Positions 27,639-38,004 of a stretch of 64,000 bases of DNA are shown here, in pieces. How positions within the stretch are numbered: position 1 is the first letter of the stretch; the number at the start of each line of letters is the position of its first letter. The position numbers and the translations under genes are program-made. The notes beneath the pieces were generated by a model. The model saw nothing but the letters and a program-made list of their open reading frames with translations, did no database searches and was not told the origin of the DNA. The DNA is taken from positions 1 to 64,000 of the forward strand of contig NZ_JACJUV010000005.1 of NCBI RefSeq assembly GCF_014218805.1, given 5' to 3'. The DNA is from Teredinibacter franksiae (GTDB taxonomy: Bacteria; Pseudomonadota; Gammaproteobacteria; Pseudomonadales; Cellvibrionaceae).

Positions 27639-30600
27639 TTAGTAATCTAAGTTGGGTCGTAGCCATTTCTCGATTTCTTCGGCTTTTTTGCCTTTTCTAC
27701 GGGAAAGAGCTTCTACCTGATCACGCCCAATTTTGCCCACATTGAAGTAACGTGCCTCTGGGTTTGCAAAGTACCAGCCGGAGACGGAGGCGGCGGGAAA
27801 CATAGCATAGTGCTCGGTTAACTCAATTCCAATTTTAGCTTCGGCATCCAGCAGCTCGAAAAGCGTACCCTTTTCACTGTGATCTGGGCAGGCCGGGTAT
27901 CCGGGCGCTGGGCGAACCCCCTGGTAAGCTTCCGAAATAAGGTCGAGATTGGAAAGCTGCTCATCCGTTGAATAGCCCCAGTACTGCGTTCGAATATCGT
28001 GGTGTAACTTTTCTGCAAATGCTTCCGCCAATCTGTCGGCCAGCGCTTTAACCATAATGGAGTTGTAATCATCGCCTTTCTTTTCGAATTCATTCGCTAA
28101 CTCATCAGCACCAAGCCCAACGGTTACCGCAAAGCCCCCTATGTAATCTTGCTTACCGCAATCCTGGGGAGCTACAAAATCGGCCAGCGAATAATAGGGG
28201 CCATTGCCATTGGTTTTATCGACCTGTTGGCGCAGGTGGTGAAGGCGAGCAAGTGGGCTGCCATCGCCGCTAGATAGCACGAGGTCATCATCGTCAACAC
28301 TGTTCGCTTTCCAAAAACCAAACACTGCTTTCGCTGTAAGAAGCTGTTTTTGGATAATGTCTTGCAAAATTTCCTGAGCGTCTTTAAACAGCTCTGTAGC
28401 GGCTTCGCCTACAACAGCGTCTTTTAGAATGGCTGGATATTTACCGGACAGATCCCAACTGATAAAGAAGGGCGTCCAATCTACATATGGCACAAGCTCC
28501 TCTAAAGGCACATTGTCTAAAACTTTTGTGCCCTCGAAGGTTGGCACTACAGGATTGAAAGCATTCCAATCAATTTGGAATTTGTGGGCAATCGCTTGGG
28601 CATAACTGAGTGATTTACGCTTGTTCTTTTGGTTTTTTCTACGTACACGTACTTTTTCGTACTCGCTGCTCACTTCCTTTATGAAGTCGTGTTTTTTTGT
28701 GTCTGACAGCAAGCGGCTTGCCACGCCAACCGCGCGGGAAGCGTCAGCAACGTAAATGGTCTGATTGAGGTTAAACTCGGGGTCTATCTTAACAGCCGTG
28801 TGGGCTTTCGACGTTGTTGCGCCACCAATAAGTAAGGGCAGGTCGATATTCTGTGCTTGCATTTCACGCGCTACTGTCACCATTTCATCCAGTGAAGGGG
28901 TGATCAGCCCTGATAAGCCGATGATATCGCACTTTTCTTTTACCGCTGTTTGTAAAATCTTGTCATAGGGCACCATAACGCCAAGATCTATAATCTCAAA
29001 GTTATTGCACTGCAAAACCACGCCCACGATATTCTTACCGATATCATGCACATCGCCTTTAACGGTGGCCATTAATATTTTGCCGTTTGACCGTGATTCT
29101 GCGGTTTTTTCTTCCTCTATGTAGGGCTGTAAATAAGAGACAGCTTGCTTCATAACGCGAGCCGATTTTACAACTTGCGGCAAAAACATTTTCCCTGCAC
29201 CGAATAAGTCGCCGACAACATTCATACCATCCATTAACGCGCCTTCAATAACATCGAGCGGGCGGGTGGCTTCTTGACGCGCGGCTTCAGCATCTTCGTC
29301 AATATAAGTGGAAATCCCTTTAACCAGCGCATATTCAAGCCTTTTAGTAACCGGCTGCTGGCGCCACTCTAAATCTTCTTTGTGTTCGACTTTGGTCCCG
29401 TCTCCCCGGTACTTTTCAGCAACGGCTAACAGCGCGTCGGTGCCATTTTCGTTTTTATTGAGAACGACGTCTTCCACTATTTTTTTAAGTTCGGCTGGCA
29501 AGTCGTCATATATTGCGAGTTGCCCAGCGTTGACGATTCCCATATTCATTCCCGCTTGAATAGCATGAAACAAGAATACGGAGTGAATGGCTTCGCGGAC
29601 AGGGTTGTTCCCGCGAAACGAAAAGGACACATTACTGACGCCACCTGACACGCCTGTGCCCGGCAGATTTTTGCGTATCCACTGAGTGGCCTCAATAAAA
29701 TCGACCGCATAGTTGGCGTGCTCTTCAATCCCCGTAGCGACCGCAAAAACGTTCGGGTCGAAAATAATATCTTCCGGGGGAAAGCCTGCCTGCTGGGTCA
29801 ACACATTGTAAGAGCGCTCACAAATTTCGATTTTACGTTTAGCCGTATCAGCCTGGCCTTGCTCATCAAAAGCCATAACAATTACGGCCGCACCGTACCG
29901 ACGGCACAACTTTGCCCGCTCGAGAAATTCGGCTTCGCCTTCCTTAAGGCTAATGGAGTTAACAACTGGCTTGCCTTGAATACAACGTAGGCCAGCTTCA
30001 ATTACATCCCACTTAGATGAATCGACCATAATCGGCACGCGCGCGATGTCGGGCTCGCCGGCAATGAGATTGAGGAAATGCGTAATAGCCGCCACGGCAT
30101 CAAGCATACCTTCATCCATGTTTATATCGATTATCTGCGCGCCTTCATGCACTTGCTGTTGGGCTACTTCGAGTGCCTCGGCGTATTTTTCTTCAAGAAT
30201 TAGGCGTTTAAATCGTGCAGAGCCGGTAACATTGCAGCGCTCACCCACGTTAACGAATAACGACTCGCGGGTAATAGTGAAAGGTTCCAGCCCCGCCAAA
30301 CGGCAGGCCTGCTGTATTTCCGGGATTTTACGTGGTGCATGGCCCGACACCACTTTTGCAATAGCCTCTATATGTTCAGGGGATGTTCCGCAACAACCGC
30401 CAATAATATTCACATAACCATTGCGTACAAAACCTGCAACAATCGCTGCCATCTCTTCAGGGGTTTGGTCATATTCGCCAAACTCATTTGGCAAACCAGC
30501 ATTGGGGTGTGCCGAGACAAAACAGTTTGACACCCTAGACAACTCTTGCAGGTAAGGCTCAAGCTCACGAGCGCCCAGCGCACAGTTGAGGCCGATCGAT

Positions 30601-31334
30601 AGAGGCTCGGCATGGTTAAGTGAATTGTAAAATGCCTCTGTTGTTTGTCCTGTAAGCGTACGGCCAGATGCGTCAGTAATAGTACCCGAGATCATAATGG
30701 GCAATTGCTCACCCAGCTCATCAAACACCGCTTTAACCGCAAACACAGCAGCCTTAGCGTTGAGGGTATCGAATATGGTTTCAATAAGAATAATATCGGA
30801 ACCGCCAGCAATCAGCCCTTTGGTAGACTCCATGTAATTGTCTACCAATTCTTCAAACGTCACGTTACGAGCACTGGGGTCGTTAACATCGGGAGAAATG
30901 GAGGCTGTCCGGCTGGTGGGGCCTATAACACCCGCGACCCAGCGGGGGCGGTCAGGGTTTGCAGCAGTAAACTCATCGGCCACCTGGCGTGCTAGACGGG
31001 CGGAAACTTCGTTCAACTCATAAGCGATAGCTTCGAGGGCGTAATCCGATTGGGAAAGCCGGGTGGCGTTAAACGTATTTGTTTCTATGATATCGGCACC
31101 CGCAGCAAAATAGGCGCGGTGGATATCTGCAATAATATGCGGTTGGGTAAGGCTCAATAAATCATTATTACCGGTTAGATCCTGATGATACTGGGCAAAG
31201 CGTTCGCCTCGGTAATCTGGCTCCTGAAGCTTGTGCCGTTGAATCATCGTTCCCATAGCGCCGTCAAGTATAAGAATACGCTGCTGAATGGATTGACGAA
31301 GTTGCTCGGCTCGTTTTAGCTGCTTTGGATTCAT
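27639..31334 (-). CDS. metH: Cobalamin-dependent methionine synthase
   Basis: Transfers the methyl group of methyltetrahydrofolate to homocysteine through cobalamin, making methionine. All four modules are present in the 1231 residues: a homocysteine domain with zinc cysteines ([18 protein letters not shown]), a pterin-binding domain ([14 protein letters not shown] onward), the cobalamin cap and binding domain with the [11 protein letters not shown] motif, and a reactivation domain with [15 protein letters not shown] 31334 is preferred because AAAGG lies just upstream. The in-frame ATG 31367 has no ribosome site. I see no cobalamin riboswitch in the short upstream region. Confidence 0.96.
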   Translation of the reverse strand: MNPKQLKRAEQLRQSIQQRILILDGAMGTMIQRHKLQEPDYRGERFAQYHQDLTGNNDLLSLTQPHIIADIHRAYFAAGADIIETNTFNATRLSQSDYALEAIAYELNEVSARLARQVADEFTAANPDRPRWVAGVIGPTSRTASISPDVNDPSARNVTFEELVDNYMESTKGLIAGGSDIILIETIFDTLNAKAAVFAVKAVFDELGEQLPIMISGTITDASGRTLTGQTTEAFYNSLNHAEPLSIGLNCALGARELEPYLQELSRVSNCFVSAHPNAGLPNEFGEYDQTPEEMAAIVAGFVRNGYVNIIGGCCGTSPEHIEAIAKVVSGHAPRKIPEIQQACRLAGLEPFTITRESLFVNVGERCNVTGSARFKRLILEEKYAEALEVAQQQVHEGAQIIDINMDEGMLDAVAAITHFLNLIAGEPDIARVPIMVDSSKWDVIEAGLRCIQGKPVVNSISLKEGEAEFLERAKLCRRYGAAVIVMAFDEQGQADTAKRKIEICERSYNVLTQQAGFPPEDIIFDPNVFAVATGIEEHANYAVDFIEATQWIRKNLPGTGVSGGVSNVSFSFRGNNPVREAIHSVFLFHAIQAGMNMGIVNAGQLAIYDDLPAELKKIVEDVVLNKNENGTDALLAVAEKYRGDGTKVEHKEDLEWRQQPVTKRLEYALVKGISTYIDEDAEAARQEATRPLDVIEGALMDGMNVVGDLFGAGKMFLPQVVKSARVMKQAVSYLQPYIEEEKTAESRSNGKILMATVKGDVHDIGKNIVGVVLQCNNFEIIDLGVMVPYDKILQTAVKEKCDIIGLSGLITPSLDEMVTVAREMQAQNIDLPLLIGGATTSKAHTAVKIDPEFNLNQTIYVADASRAVGVASRLLSDTKKHDFIKEVSSEYEKVRVRRKNQKNKRKSLSYAQAIAHKFQIDWNAFNPVVPTFEGTKVLDNVPLEELVPYVDWTPFFISWDLSGKYPAILKDAVVGEAATELFKDAQEILQDIIQKQLLTAKAVFGFWKANSVDDDDLVLSSGDGSPLARLHHLRQQVDKTNGNGPYYSLADFVAPQDCGKQDYIGGFAVTVGLGADELANEFEKKGDDYNSIMVKALADRLAEAFAEKLHHDIRTQYWGYSTDEQLSNLDLISEAYQGVRPAPGYPACPDHSEKGTLFELLDAEAKIGIELTEHYAMFPAASVSGWYFANPEARYFNVGKIGRDQVEALSRRKGKKAEEIEKWLRPNLDY

Positions 31335-31596
31335 GGATAAACCTTTACTGATATCGTTCTGCTTCATCTATATCAATATATTTCGATATAGCTTTGTCGG
31401 CGCATGCTACCAGAATAGGGGCTGCAACGCACCTCGTAGCATAGCCCTTAATCCAGCCGATTTATGGCTCTCCAGCGCTATAATAGTGAAGGTGATGTTT
31501 TTTAATGGCTGGATCAGCTAATATACCCCACTAAATCACTCAGGTATTCACTCAACTTCCTTACACGGGAAGGCAATATTTGCTATTGGACTATTA

Positions 31597-32181
31597 ATGC
31601 TGAACGTAACAATTACGCCGTCTGGGCAAACCTACTTGAAAGAGTTATTAGATAAACAGGATTGTGAAGGTATTGGGATACGCATGTTCGTTTCTAACCC
31701 CGGTACGCCGCAAGCGGAAACCTGTATCGCCTATTGTCGGCCCGGCGAGATAAATGAGGAAGATCATACGCTTGAAATGAACGGTTTTACCGCATACTTC
31801 GAGGACCGCAGCGTACCGTTTTTGGATGAGGCCAAAGTAGACTATGCCTCAGACAAAATGGGAGGGCAGCTAACCATACGAGCGCCCAATTCCAAAATGC
31901 CTAAAATTAATGACGATAGCCCGGTTGAAGACAAAATTAATTACCTGCTCCACAACGAAGTAAACCCAGGCTTGGCTTCCCACGGCGGAAACGTGAGCCT
32001 TGTGGAGGTTACTGAAGAGAAGTTTGCGATATTAAAGTTTGGTGGCGGCTGCCAAGGCTGTAGTGCTGTGGACGTAACCTTAAAGCAAGGGGTTGAGAAA
32101 ACACTGGTAGAGAAGATCCCTGAGCTACAAGGTGTAAGGGACGTTACCGATCACACGGATAAATCCCAAGCCTATTACTAA
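31597..32181 (+). CDS. nfuA: Fe-S biogenesis protein NfuA
   Basis: Carrier that delivers 4Fe-4S clusters to apoproteins. An N-terminal degenerate A-type domain (residues about 1-100) is followed by a C-terminal Nfu domain with the cluster-binding CxxC in [16 protein letters not shown]. The 194 residues match E. coli NfuA. It is divergent from metH and has its own terminator. Confidence 0.95.
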   Translation: MLNVTITPSGQTYLKELLDKQDCEGIGIRMFVSNPGTPQAETCIAYCRPGEINEEDHTLEMNGFTAYFEDRSVPFLDEAKVDYASDKMGGQLTIRAPNSKMPKINDDSPVEDKINYLLHNEVNPGLASHGGNVSLVEVTEEKFAILKFGGGCQGCSAVDVTLKQGVEKTLVEKIPELQGVRDVTDHTDKSQAYY

Positions 32182-32268
32182 GCCTATTTATTACTAAGCT
32201 TAATGCTATCGAGGCCGCTAAGGGCTAATTTGTGTGGTAGCTAAGGCCAAGTTAAAGCATTCTATACA

Positions 32269-32302
32269 GCGCTCAAGATCCGTCTTGATGCGCTTTTTTT
32301 TC
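32269..32302 (+). terminator. Intrinsic terminator of nfuA
   Basis: Arms 32269-32278 and 32283-32293 pair with one bulged T, followed by a run of nine T. It lies about 90 bases after the nfuA stop. Confidence 0.85.
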
Positions 32303-32343
32303 GTTGGTAGGAAAGGCTGGAGTTTATAGAAGCGGGCTAGATG

Positions 32344-32754
32344 CTATTCGCCGTCAATAAGGTTTTCGCTGTGTTCAAGCAGCATCTCGATAAAGTCGAA
32401 CTGGGCGGAACCATTAAGCGTTGATCGTCGGCAATCGATGATCAATGTATCACTCCAATCAACGTCATAGCGATCCAGCTCCAAAACACCATCGTGACGA
32501 CGACTAAATCCAATGAGCAGGGTTCTCTCTGGCTCTGAACGAAGTATGGTTTGAATGTTTTGAAGGAAGTTTTGAAGCGTAACGAAGTCTGTAATTTGGT
32601 CGCAGATTTCCATCGGCGCAAAGATGTAATCGAAACCAGACATTTCAGCTATTCGAATATCAAACCAGTCCGACATAGTGTCGTACATATCGGATATAGG
32701 GTGGCTAAGCTCGCTTGCCGTATGAATGTAACTAGCATTCAATAGAGTGGTCAT
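32344..32754 (-). CDS. Protein of unknown function
   Basis: A 136-residue acidic, soluble protein. Its middle (QNIQTILRSEPERTLLIGFSR, then LIIDCRRSTLNGS) suggests an alpha/beta fold, but no family is recognised. There is no signal peptide or membrane helix. It is convergent with nfuA across the nfuA terminator and is followed upstream by 500 bases without a gene. Codon use looks like that of its neighbours, so it is probably real. Confidence 0.6.
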   Translation of the reverse strand: MTTLLNASYIHTASELSHPISDMYDTMSDWFDIRIAEMSGFDYIFAPMEICDQITDFVTLQNFLQNIQTILRSEPERTLLIGFSRRHDGVLELDRYDVDWSDTLIIDCRRSTLNGSAQFDFIEMLLEHSENLIDGE

Positions 32755-33260
32755 GAATCAGTACCCCAAAAATTATTAGTGGTTGCAGACACACTCCCTG
32801 TTTTTCACGCGCTTTTTCAAAAGTAAATAAGCCCGCTGATCTAATCCCTATTTTTTAGCTGGTGTAACCTCAAAGCCGACTAATGTATTCATTACCTTAA
32901 TGCATAACAAAGTATATGCTTTAGCTGGTCGAGAAATTACCAGTAAACCCTATAAAAATCCACCACTTTTGACCGGTAAAAATGGCGCTTTCCATAAAAA
33001 AACTGGCACAAACACTTAGTTTCTCCTATGTATGGCGCATAGAACACCAACATAAAGTGTGATCATATTTGCGCCAATCAACAAAAGTACAATCAATACA
33101 GGCTGTTATGACAGTTTTGTTATGTTTTTTCTAGCTTTAGCGATACACAACAAGACACAGAACAAGAATTGATGTTTTATACGTAAAAATACCAACCCTA
33201 GAAAAAAGAATGGCACAAGTTCCGGGTCGAAACATTGCGCCATATCATGCGTGCGAGGCT
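32755..33260. other. Intergenic AT-rich region
   Basis: About 500 bases with no credible coding frame. It holds the upstream region of the 136-residue gene and the end of the DAHP synthase transcript. No clear terminator hairpin or promoter could be assigned. Confidence 0.45.
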
Positions 33261-34328
33261 TTAGGAGAGGCGGCTGGAAAGCGCTGTTTTAAGCTTTTCT
33301 GAGGTGCTAAGCAGCATATCTTCGGTAGTTTGCCAATCAATGCAAGCATCCGTTACGGAAACACCGTACTGAAGGTCGTCTAGGTTGGCAGGAATCTTTT
33401 GATTACCGGCACCGATATTACTTTCAATCATCACCCCAATAATGGACTGATTACCTTCCAGGATCTGATTGCTCACATTTTCCATAACCAGTGGTTGTAA
33501 CTCATGGTTTTTATTGGAGTTCGCGTGACTGCAGTCGATCATAATGTTGCTGGCAACACCGGCATCCGTAAGCGCTTTTTCACACATCGCAACACTAACG
33601 GAATCGTAGTTTGGCTTACTATTACCACCGCGAAGTACCACATGCCCATAGGCATTACCGCGCGTGGTAATCACCGAAACCGAGCCATGCTTATTAATAC
33701 CTAGAAACCGATGGGCGCTGGAAACCGATTGTAAGGCGTTAATAGCAACGGTTAAGCCTCCATCAGTACCATTTTTAAAGCCAACCGCGGATGATAGACC
33801 GCTGGCCATTTCACGGTGCGTTTGTGATTCTGTTGTGCGCGCCCCAATCGCAGACCAGCTAATGAGGTCTTGCAAATATTGAGGAGAGATCGGGTCCAGC
33901 GCTTCAGTTGCCGTAGGTAAGCCAATTTCAGCGATATCGGACAGAAGCTTGCGCCCAACATGCAGGCCATCGGCTATTTTGAACGAGTCGTTCATATAAG
34001 GGTCGTTGACTAAGCCTTTCCAGCCTGTTGTGGTACGTGGCTTTTCAAAATACACACGCATCACAATATAGAGCGAATCCTTTACCTGATCCGCTAGTTT
34101 TTTCAGGCGTTTAGCGTAATCAATAGCCGCTACTGGGTCGTGAATTGAGCAGGGGCCAACGACAACAATTAGACGGGGGTCTTTTTTATCGAGGATATTG
34201 CGGACGGTCTCCCGTCCAGTGTTCACAGTTTCTAAAGCAATTGCCGAGAGTGGCTGTTCTTCCTGCAGTTGCGCAGGGGTAACGAGCACTTCCTGTGATA
34301 CGACATTGAGGTCTTGAATATTGGACAT
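33261..34328 (-). CDS. aroG: 3-Deoxy-7-phosphoheptulonate (DAHP) synthase, class I
   Basis: First enzyme of the shikimate pathway; it joins phosphoenolpyruvate and erythrose 4-phosphate. The 355-residue protein has the class I blocks VVVGPCSIHDP, MRVYFEKPRTTTGWKGL, GARTTESQTHRE and DCSHANSNKNH. Which aromatic amino acid inhibits it (AroF, AroG or AroH type) cannot be told by eye, so the symbol is generic. A terminator lies between it and addA upstream, so it should have its own promoter in that short gap. Confidence 0.92.
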   Translation of the reverse strand: MSNIQDLNVVSQEVLVTPAQLQEEQPLSAIALETVNTGRETVRNILDKKDPRLIVVVGPCSIHDPVAAIDYAKRLKKLADQVKDSLYIVMRVYFEKPRTTTGWKGLVNDPYMNDSFKIADGLHVGRKLLSDIAEIGLPTATEALDPISPQYLQDLISWSAIGARTTESQTHREMASGLSSAVGFKNGTDGGLTVAINALQSVSSAHRFLGINKHGSVSVITTRGNAYGHVVLRGGNSKPNYDSVSVAMCEKALTDAGVASNIMIDCSHANSNKNHELQPLVMENVSNQILEGNQSIIGVMIESNIGAGNQKIPANLDDLQYGVSVTDACIDWQTTEDMLLSTSEKLKTALSSRLS

Positions 34329-34374
34329 AGGTCGATCCGGGTACTGACTCTTAGATAAGAATTTTTAGGTTTAA

Positions 34375-34398
34375 CAAAACAGGCCCCTCTAGGGGCCT
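34375..34398 (-). terminator. Intrinsic terminator between addA and the DAHP synthase gene
   Basis: Arms 34381-34387 and 34392-34398 (AGGCCCC/GGGGCCT) with a four-base loop. On the minus strand they are followed by a T-rich tract (TGTTTTGTT). It lies about 70 bases after the addA stop. Confidence 0.7.
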
Positions 34399-34470
34399 CT
34401 CGCGTGTGGGTCCATTGTAATGGATTAAGGTAACTAAAGGGTTGAATGGCCCTATAAAAAATGGCAATTA

Positions 34471-37400
34471 TTAAGGAATATCCGCATATAACGCCAAATA
34501 GTCGATGGTTGGAAAATACAAAGCGCACTGGTATTCGCTAATGTCCCTGTGCTGCGCAAGAGAATCTCTTTCGCGTAATAGCGTGAGATAAAACTCAACT
34601 TGCTCTCTATGTAAAGCCTTCGCAGCCGTTATAAATACCTGCAGGTCTTCCCCAGCGGCAGGAGAGCTGGTTTTGTAATCGACAATCCAGCGTACATTGT
34701 TGCTGTCTATAAATGTTCTGTCGACGACAGCAATTTTTGCCGTGTCGCCGTAGCTTAACCGCAGCTCACAATGGCTATCACGATGCCGGTTATTGAGTAA
34801 CCACAAGCCCGTTTCGCTTGTAAGAACGGCTTCCAGTGTTTCTGCCATGGAATCACAACAGCCGAGCGCCATCTCTTCGGTTAACCCAAGTTGCTGAAGC
34901 TGCGCACGCCAATAATCCGTTAACGCTGACAAACTCGGGACAAACGCCTGGGAGGCGCCGTTATCATGCAGCATTTTTAGCGATCGATGGAGCACAGTAC
35001 CCAAAGCACGCACACGGCTATTCGCCGATGACTCAAAAGCCAAAAGGGTTAGCTCAGCAGCTTGGTTGTCATAATCCGGTAATGTCCATAGCTCTCGATT
35101 TTTAGACACTATCGATAATGGCTTAAACGTTATTGGCAGCCGCTCAATATAGGTTCTGATGCGTTTTCGCGGTACCTTGTTCACCGCTTCCTCTACGTGT
35201 ACGGCCGATTCAACAATAAATTCAGCCCCGGCTGTTTGCCAAATTCTGGATAAAAAGCTGGAGCGTGCGGGCATCACCGGCTGCTCATCTTTATCGAGTT
35301 TTAGCTGCCCACTCAAAAATAAGCGCGCGCGAGCACGCGTACATGCCACATAAAAAAGGCGTGTTTCTTCATATTCGCTTCTTCGTTTGGCCTCGTTACG
35401 CAGTAAAGCCGTTAAAGGATCGGCTTCAGTTTCAGTGGAAGCGGCAATGGGGCTTAACAATAAACTGGCACGATCGTTAGCCAGCTGGCGTTCGTGCCAA
35501 TATAACAAGGCGGGTGCATCGGGTCGGCTATGTTTATGCAGGTTGGGTAGAAACACGGTATCAAACTCTAGGCCTTTCGATTTATGCATGGTCATTACCT
35601 GTACTGCTCCGGGTGTTATTTCCGGCTGGGCATACAACTTTTCAAATGCGCGATCAAATAATTGGCGGTCCACTATTTTTCCGCCCTCGCAATGTTTACT
35701 TAACAATGCAAGGTAACCGTCAGTATCTTTCCGTTGCGATTCACTGCTAATTAACTCAGCTCCACCAAGCTTTAGCCAAGTGGCCTCGACAAGCTCTCTG
35801 GTCGATCGGCGCGAGATCATCGCCAAACTACTGTGTAGCGCCTGGTAAAAACGCGCCAGGCAGTGATGCCCATCGCCGCTAAGACGGAGCTCTGTTATAG
35901 CACGCTGTATTTTGCTAACAACACTGGAATATTTCGAGTCTGCACGCTTCGCTTCTAGGCCCTTGTTTCCAAGTCCTTTGGTGTCTGAGGACTTCGGTTC
36001 CGAGCAAGCACGGCTGAATAACGTCGACAGATCAAAATTATCGATGCCGCACCAAGGCGCGCGTATAAGCGTGAGCCAAGCAACGTTATCGGATGGATTT
36101 TCAAGAACACGGGTAAGGGCGTACAAATGCTGGATCCAGGGACGGGACTGCATAGGATCGATTTCAACTGCACTGTAGGGAACTCCGTGTAATTTCAACG
36201 CTGGCAATATATGAATCAGGTGATTTCGACTGCGTACAAGTATGGCTATCGACTGTGTAGGGTCTTGCTGTATCAAATGCTGTACTTGATCGGCCACATA
36301 CGCAGCCTCGATTAAACCGTCCTCATCATCGGTAAAACCTACACATTTTGTGTAGGACTGGCTTTCACCTTTTGAAGGTGTAAACGCTTGAGATGCCGTG
36401 TAACGTACCGCACCTCGGCCAATATTGTCTGTAGCAGGGAAGGCTCCTTGAAAATGCTTATTGACCCACTGGATAATGGTGTCCGTTGAGCGGAAATTAA
36501 CATCCAAATCAGCCTTTGTGCATGATTTCCCACCGAGCCCATTCTGTCGCACGTCAAGAAATATACCCACATCGGCATTGCGAAACCCGTAGCACGACTG
36601 CATTCCATCACCGACAACAAACAGTGTTTTACTATCGTCGTATTCCCACTCGCGTAATAACAAGCGAAGTAACTCTAACTGCGAATGAGAGGTGTCTTGA
36701 AATTCATCCACGAGTATATGTTTAAGAGAATAATCAAGCCTAAGCGCTAGGTCACTCACATCGCTATAGCTGCCTAGCGCAGCCTTAGCTCTCTCGGCTA
36801 CATCAATAAAATCGACACTGCCTTGTTGCTGAAAAACAAGCTTTAAGTGTGCAACCAAAAGCGGTAGTAAATCAAACAAGGCTCTCAACGCGCCCCACTG
36901 CACAGTGGAATAATGCAAGTTGGGAAAAATGGCAACCAGCTCCAAATTGTCCCGCACTCCGTCAATCGACGATATTTCTGCGATCAGCTCTTGAAAGCGT
37001 TTTTTCTGTTGAGTAAAAAGCGCCTTTTGTTGTTTGTCGCCAGGCGGAAAACCATGGTTCTTGGTTAACCGTTTTAAGAACTCGTGTTTTGCCGTTAATG
37101 TAACGCTGGTAAGCGGCTTCCAGAACGTCGTTAAACCACTTTCCAAACACGTCTCTGCCGGAAAGGCAGTAACGCCCTTAAGCTTAGCGCCCTCAGAATG
37201 CGGTAAAATTTCAGTAAGATTAGAGCCAGCAAAATCCAATAGTTCGCAAAGTTCACTTTCATAAACCTTTAATGCGCTGCCAAGTTCTTCTAAAATGTTC
37301 TCCGCCCAAGCGGCAAGATTGCTCTCCAATTGTTGCTTTAGGTCATCGTGCTCGTTGCCGCTTATGTTGCCGGTTAATTTATACACTAACGGCAACCACT

Positions 37401-38004
37401 GATCTCGGGCATGCAGCAGGCCACTGAGTAAACGCGCTACACGATCGATGTCACAGTTAAGGTGGGTATACAGCGTTTGTAAAGCCTCAGGCCAAGCATT
37501 GCTGCTGCAGTTTTCTATAAGGGACTGCGCCGCCTGGTCGTAAGCGACAGAAGGGTCCTCTAGCAGCTGAGCTTTGCCACCCACAGCACTCATCATCGGC
37601 ATTTGCTGTACAAGGCTGCCGCAAAAACTGTCTATGGTTTGGATTTTTAGTCGATGCGGTGTGGAGAGTAAATTCCAATGTCGGCTACGACTATTTTCGC
37701 ATGCCGTCTTCGCCAGAAATAGCAGTTGTTGTTGATGAGGCTCGGCTATGCTTTCAATCTCATTTTTACTCAGGCCCTCTGCCTGCTCTAGGGCCGTAAT
37801 AATTCGCTCTTTCATTTCCTGCGCGGCTTTACGCGTAAAAGTAATGCACAAAATTTCTTCGGGCGCATCACACACGGAGAGCAAGCCAAGTACACGTAGC
37901 GTTAACAGTCCGGTTTTTCCCGACCCGGCAGGAGCAGAAACAGCAAAGGATGTGTGTGGTGATATAGCCGCAGCCCGTGCCTGCGCATCTACAGGAGCAT
38001 TCAT
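34471..38004 (-). CDS. addA: AddA-like helicase-nuclease for double-strand break repair
   Basis: UvrD/RecB superfamily 1 helicase fused to a C-terminal RecB-type nuclease, the motor subunit of an AddAB-type end-processing complex. Visible are the Walker A SAPAGSGKTGLL near the N terminus, motif II VDEFQDTSHSQLELL, motif V/VI segments (MTMHKSKGLEFDTVFLPN, EETRLFYVACTRAR) and the nuclease motif IVDYKTSS near the C terminus. At 1177 residues it has the usual length. ATG 38004 overlaps the addB stop as ATGA. This pair stands in for RecBCD, none of which is seen here. Confidence 0.88.
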   Translation of the reverse strand: MNAPVDAQARAAAISPHTSFAVSAPAGSGKTGLLTLRVLGLLSVCDAPEEILCITFTRKAAQEMKERIITALEQAEGLSKNEIESIAEPHQQQLLFLAKTACENSRSRHWNLLSTPHRLKIQTIDSFCGSLVQQMPMMSAVGGKAQLLEDPSVAYDQAAQSLIENCSSNAWPEALQTLYTHLNCDIDRVARLLSGLLHARDQWLPLVYKLTGNISGNEHDDLKQQLESNLAAWAENILEELGSALKVYESELCELLDFAGSNLTEILPHSEGAKLKGVTAFPAETCLESGLTTFWKPLTSVTLTAKHEFLKRLTKNHGFPPGDKQQKALFTQQKKRFQELIAEISSIDGVRDNLELVAIFPNLHYSTVQWGALRALFDLLPLLVAHLKLVFQQQGSVDFIDVAERAKAALGSYSDVSDLALRLDYSLKHILVDEFQDTSHSQLELLRLLLREWEYDDSKTLFVVGDGMQSCYGFRNADVGIFLDVRQNGLGGKSCTKADLDVNFRSTDTIIQWVNKHFQGAFPATDNIGRGAVRYTASQAFTPSKGESQSYTKCVGFTDDEDGLIEAAYVADQVQHLIQQDPTQSIAILVRSRNHLIHILPALKLHGVPYSAVEIDPMQSRPWIQHLYALTRVLENPSDNVAWLTLIRAPWCGIDNFDLSTLFSRACSEPKSSDTKGLGNKGLEAKRADSKYSSVVSKIQRAITELRLSGDGHHCLARFYQALHSSLAMISRRSTRELVEATWLKLGGAELISSESQRKDTDGYLALLSKHCEGGKIVDRQLFDRAFEKLYAQPEITPGAVQVMTMHKSKGLEFDTVFLPNLHKHSRPDAPALLYWHERQLANDRASLLLSPIAASTETEADPLTALLRNEAKRRSEYEETRLFYVACTRARARLFLSGQLKLDKDEQPVMPARSSFLSRIWQTAGAEFIVESAVHVEEAVNKVPRKRIRTYIERLPITFKPLSIVSKNRELWTLPDYDNQAAELTLLAFESSANSRVRALGTVLHRSLKMLHDNGASQAFVPSLSALTDYWRAQLQQLGLTEEMALGCCDSMAETLEAVLTSETGLWLLNNRHRDSHCELRLSYGDTAKIAVVDRTFIDSNNVRWIVDYKTSSPAAGEDLQVFITAAKALHREQVEFYLTLLRERDSLAQHRDISEYQCALYFPTIDYLALYADIP

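Noticed and set aside
31368..31596. Possible cobalamin or SAM riboswitch upstream of metH
   Set aside because: No recognisable box elements; only weak partial inverted repeats are seen.
33181..33260. TGGCAC sequences resembling sigma-54 promoters near the end of the DAHP synthase gene
   Set aside because: The matching TTGC element is not at the required spacing.
34389..34415. Eight-codon minus-strand frame (MDPHARGP) running into the addA terminator hairpin, as a possible leader peptide for DAHP synthase attenuation
   Set aside because: It has no ribosome site and no aromatic codons, so classical attenuation is not supported.
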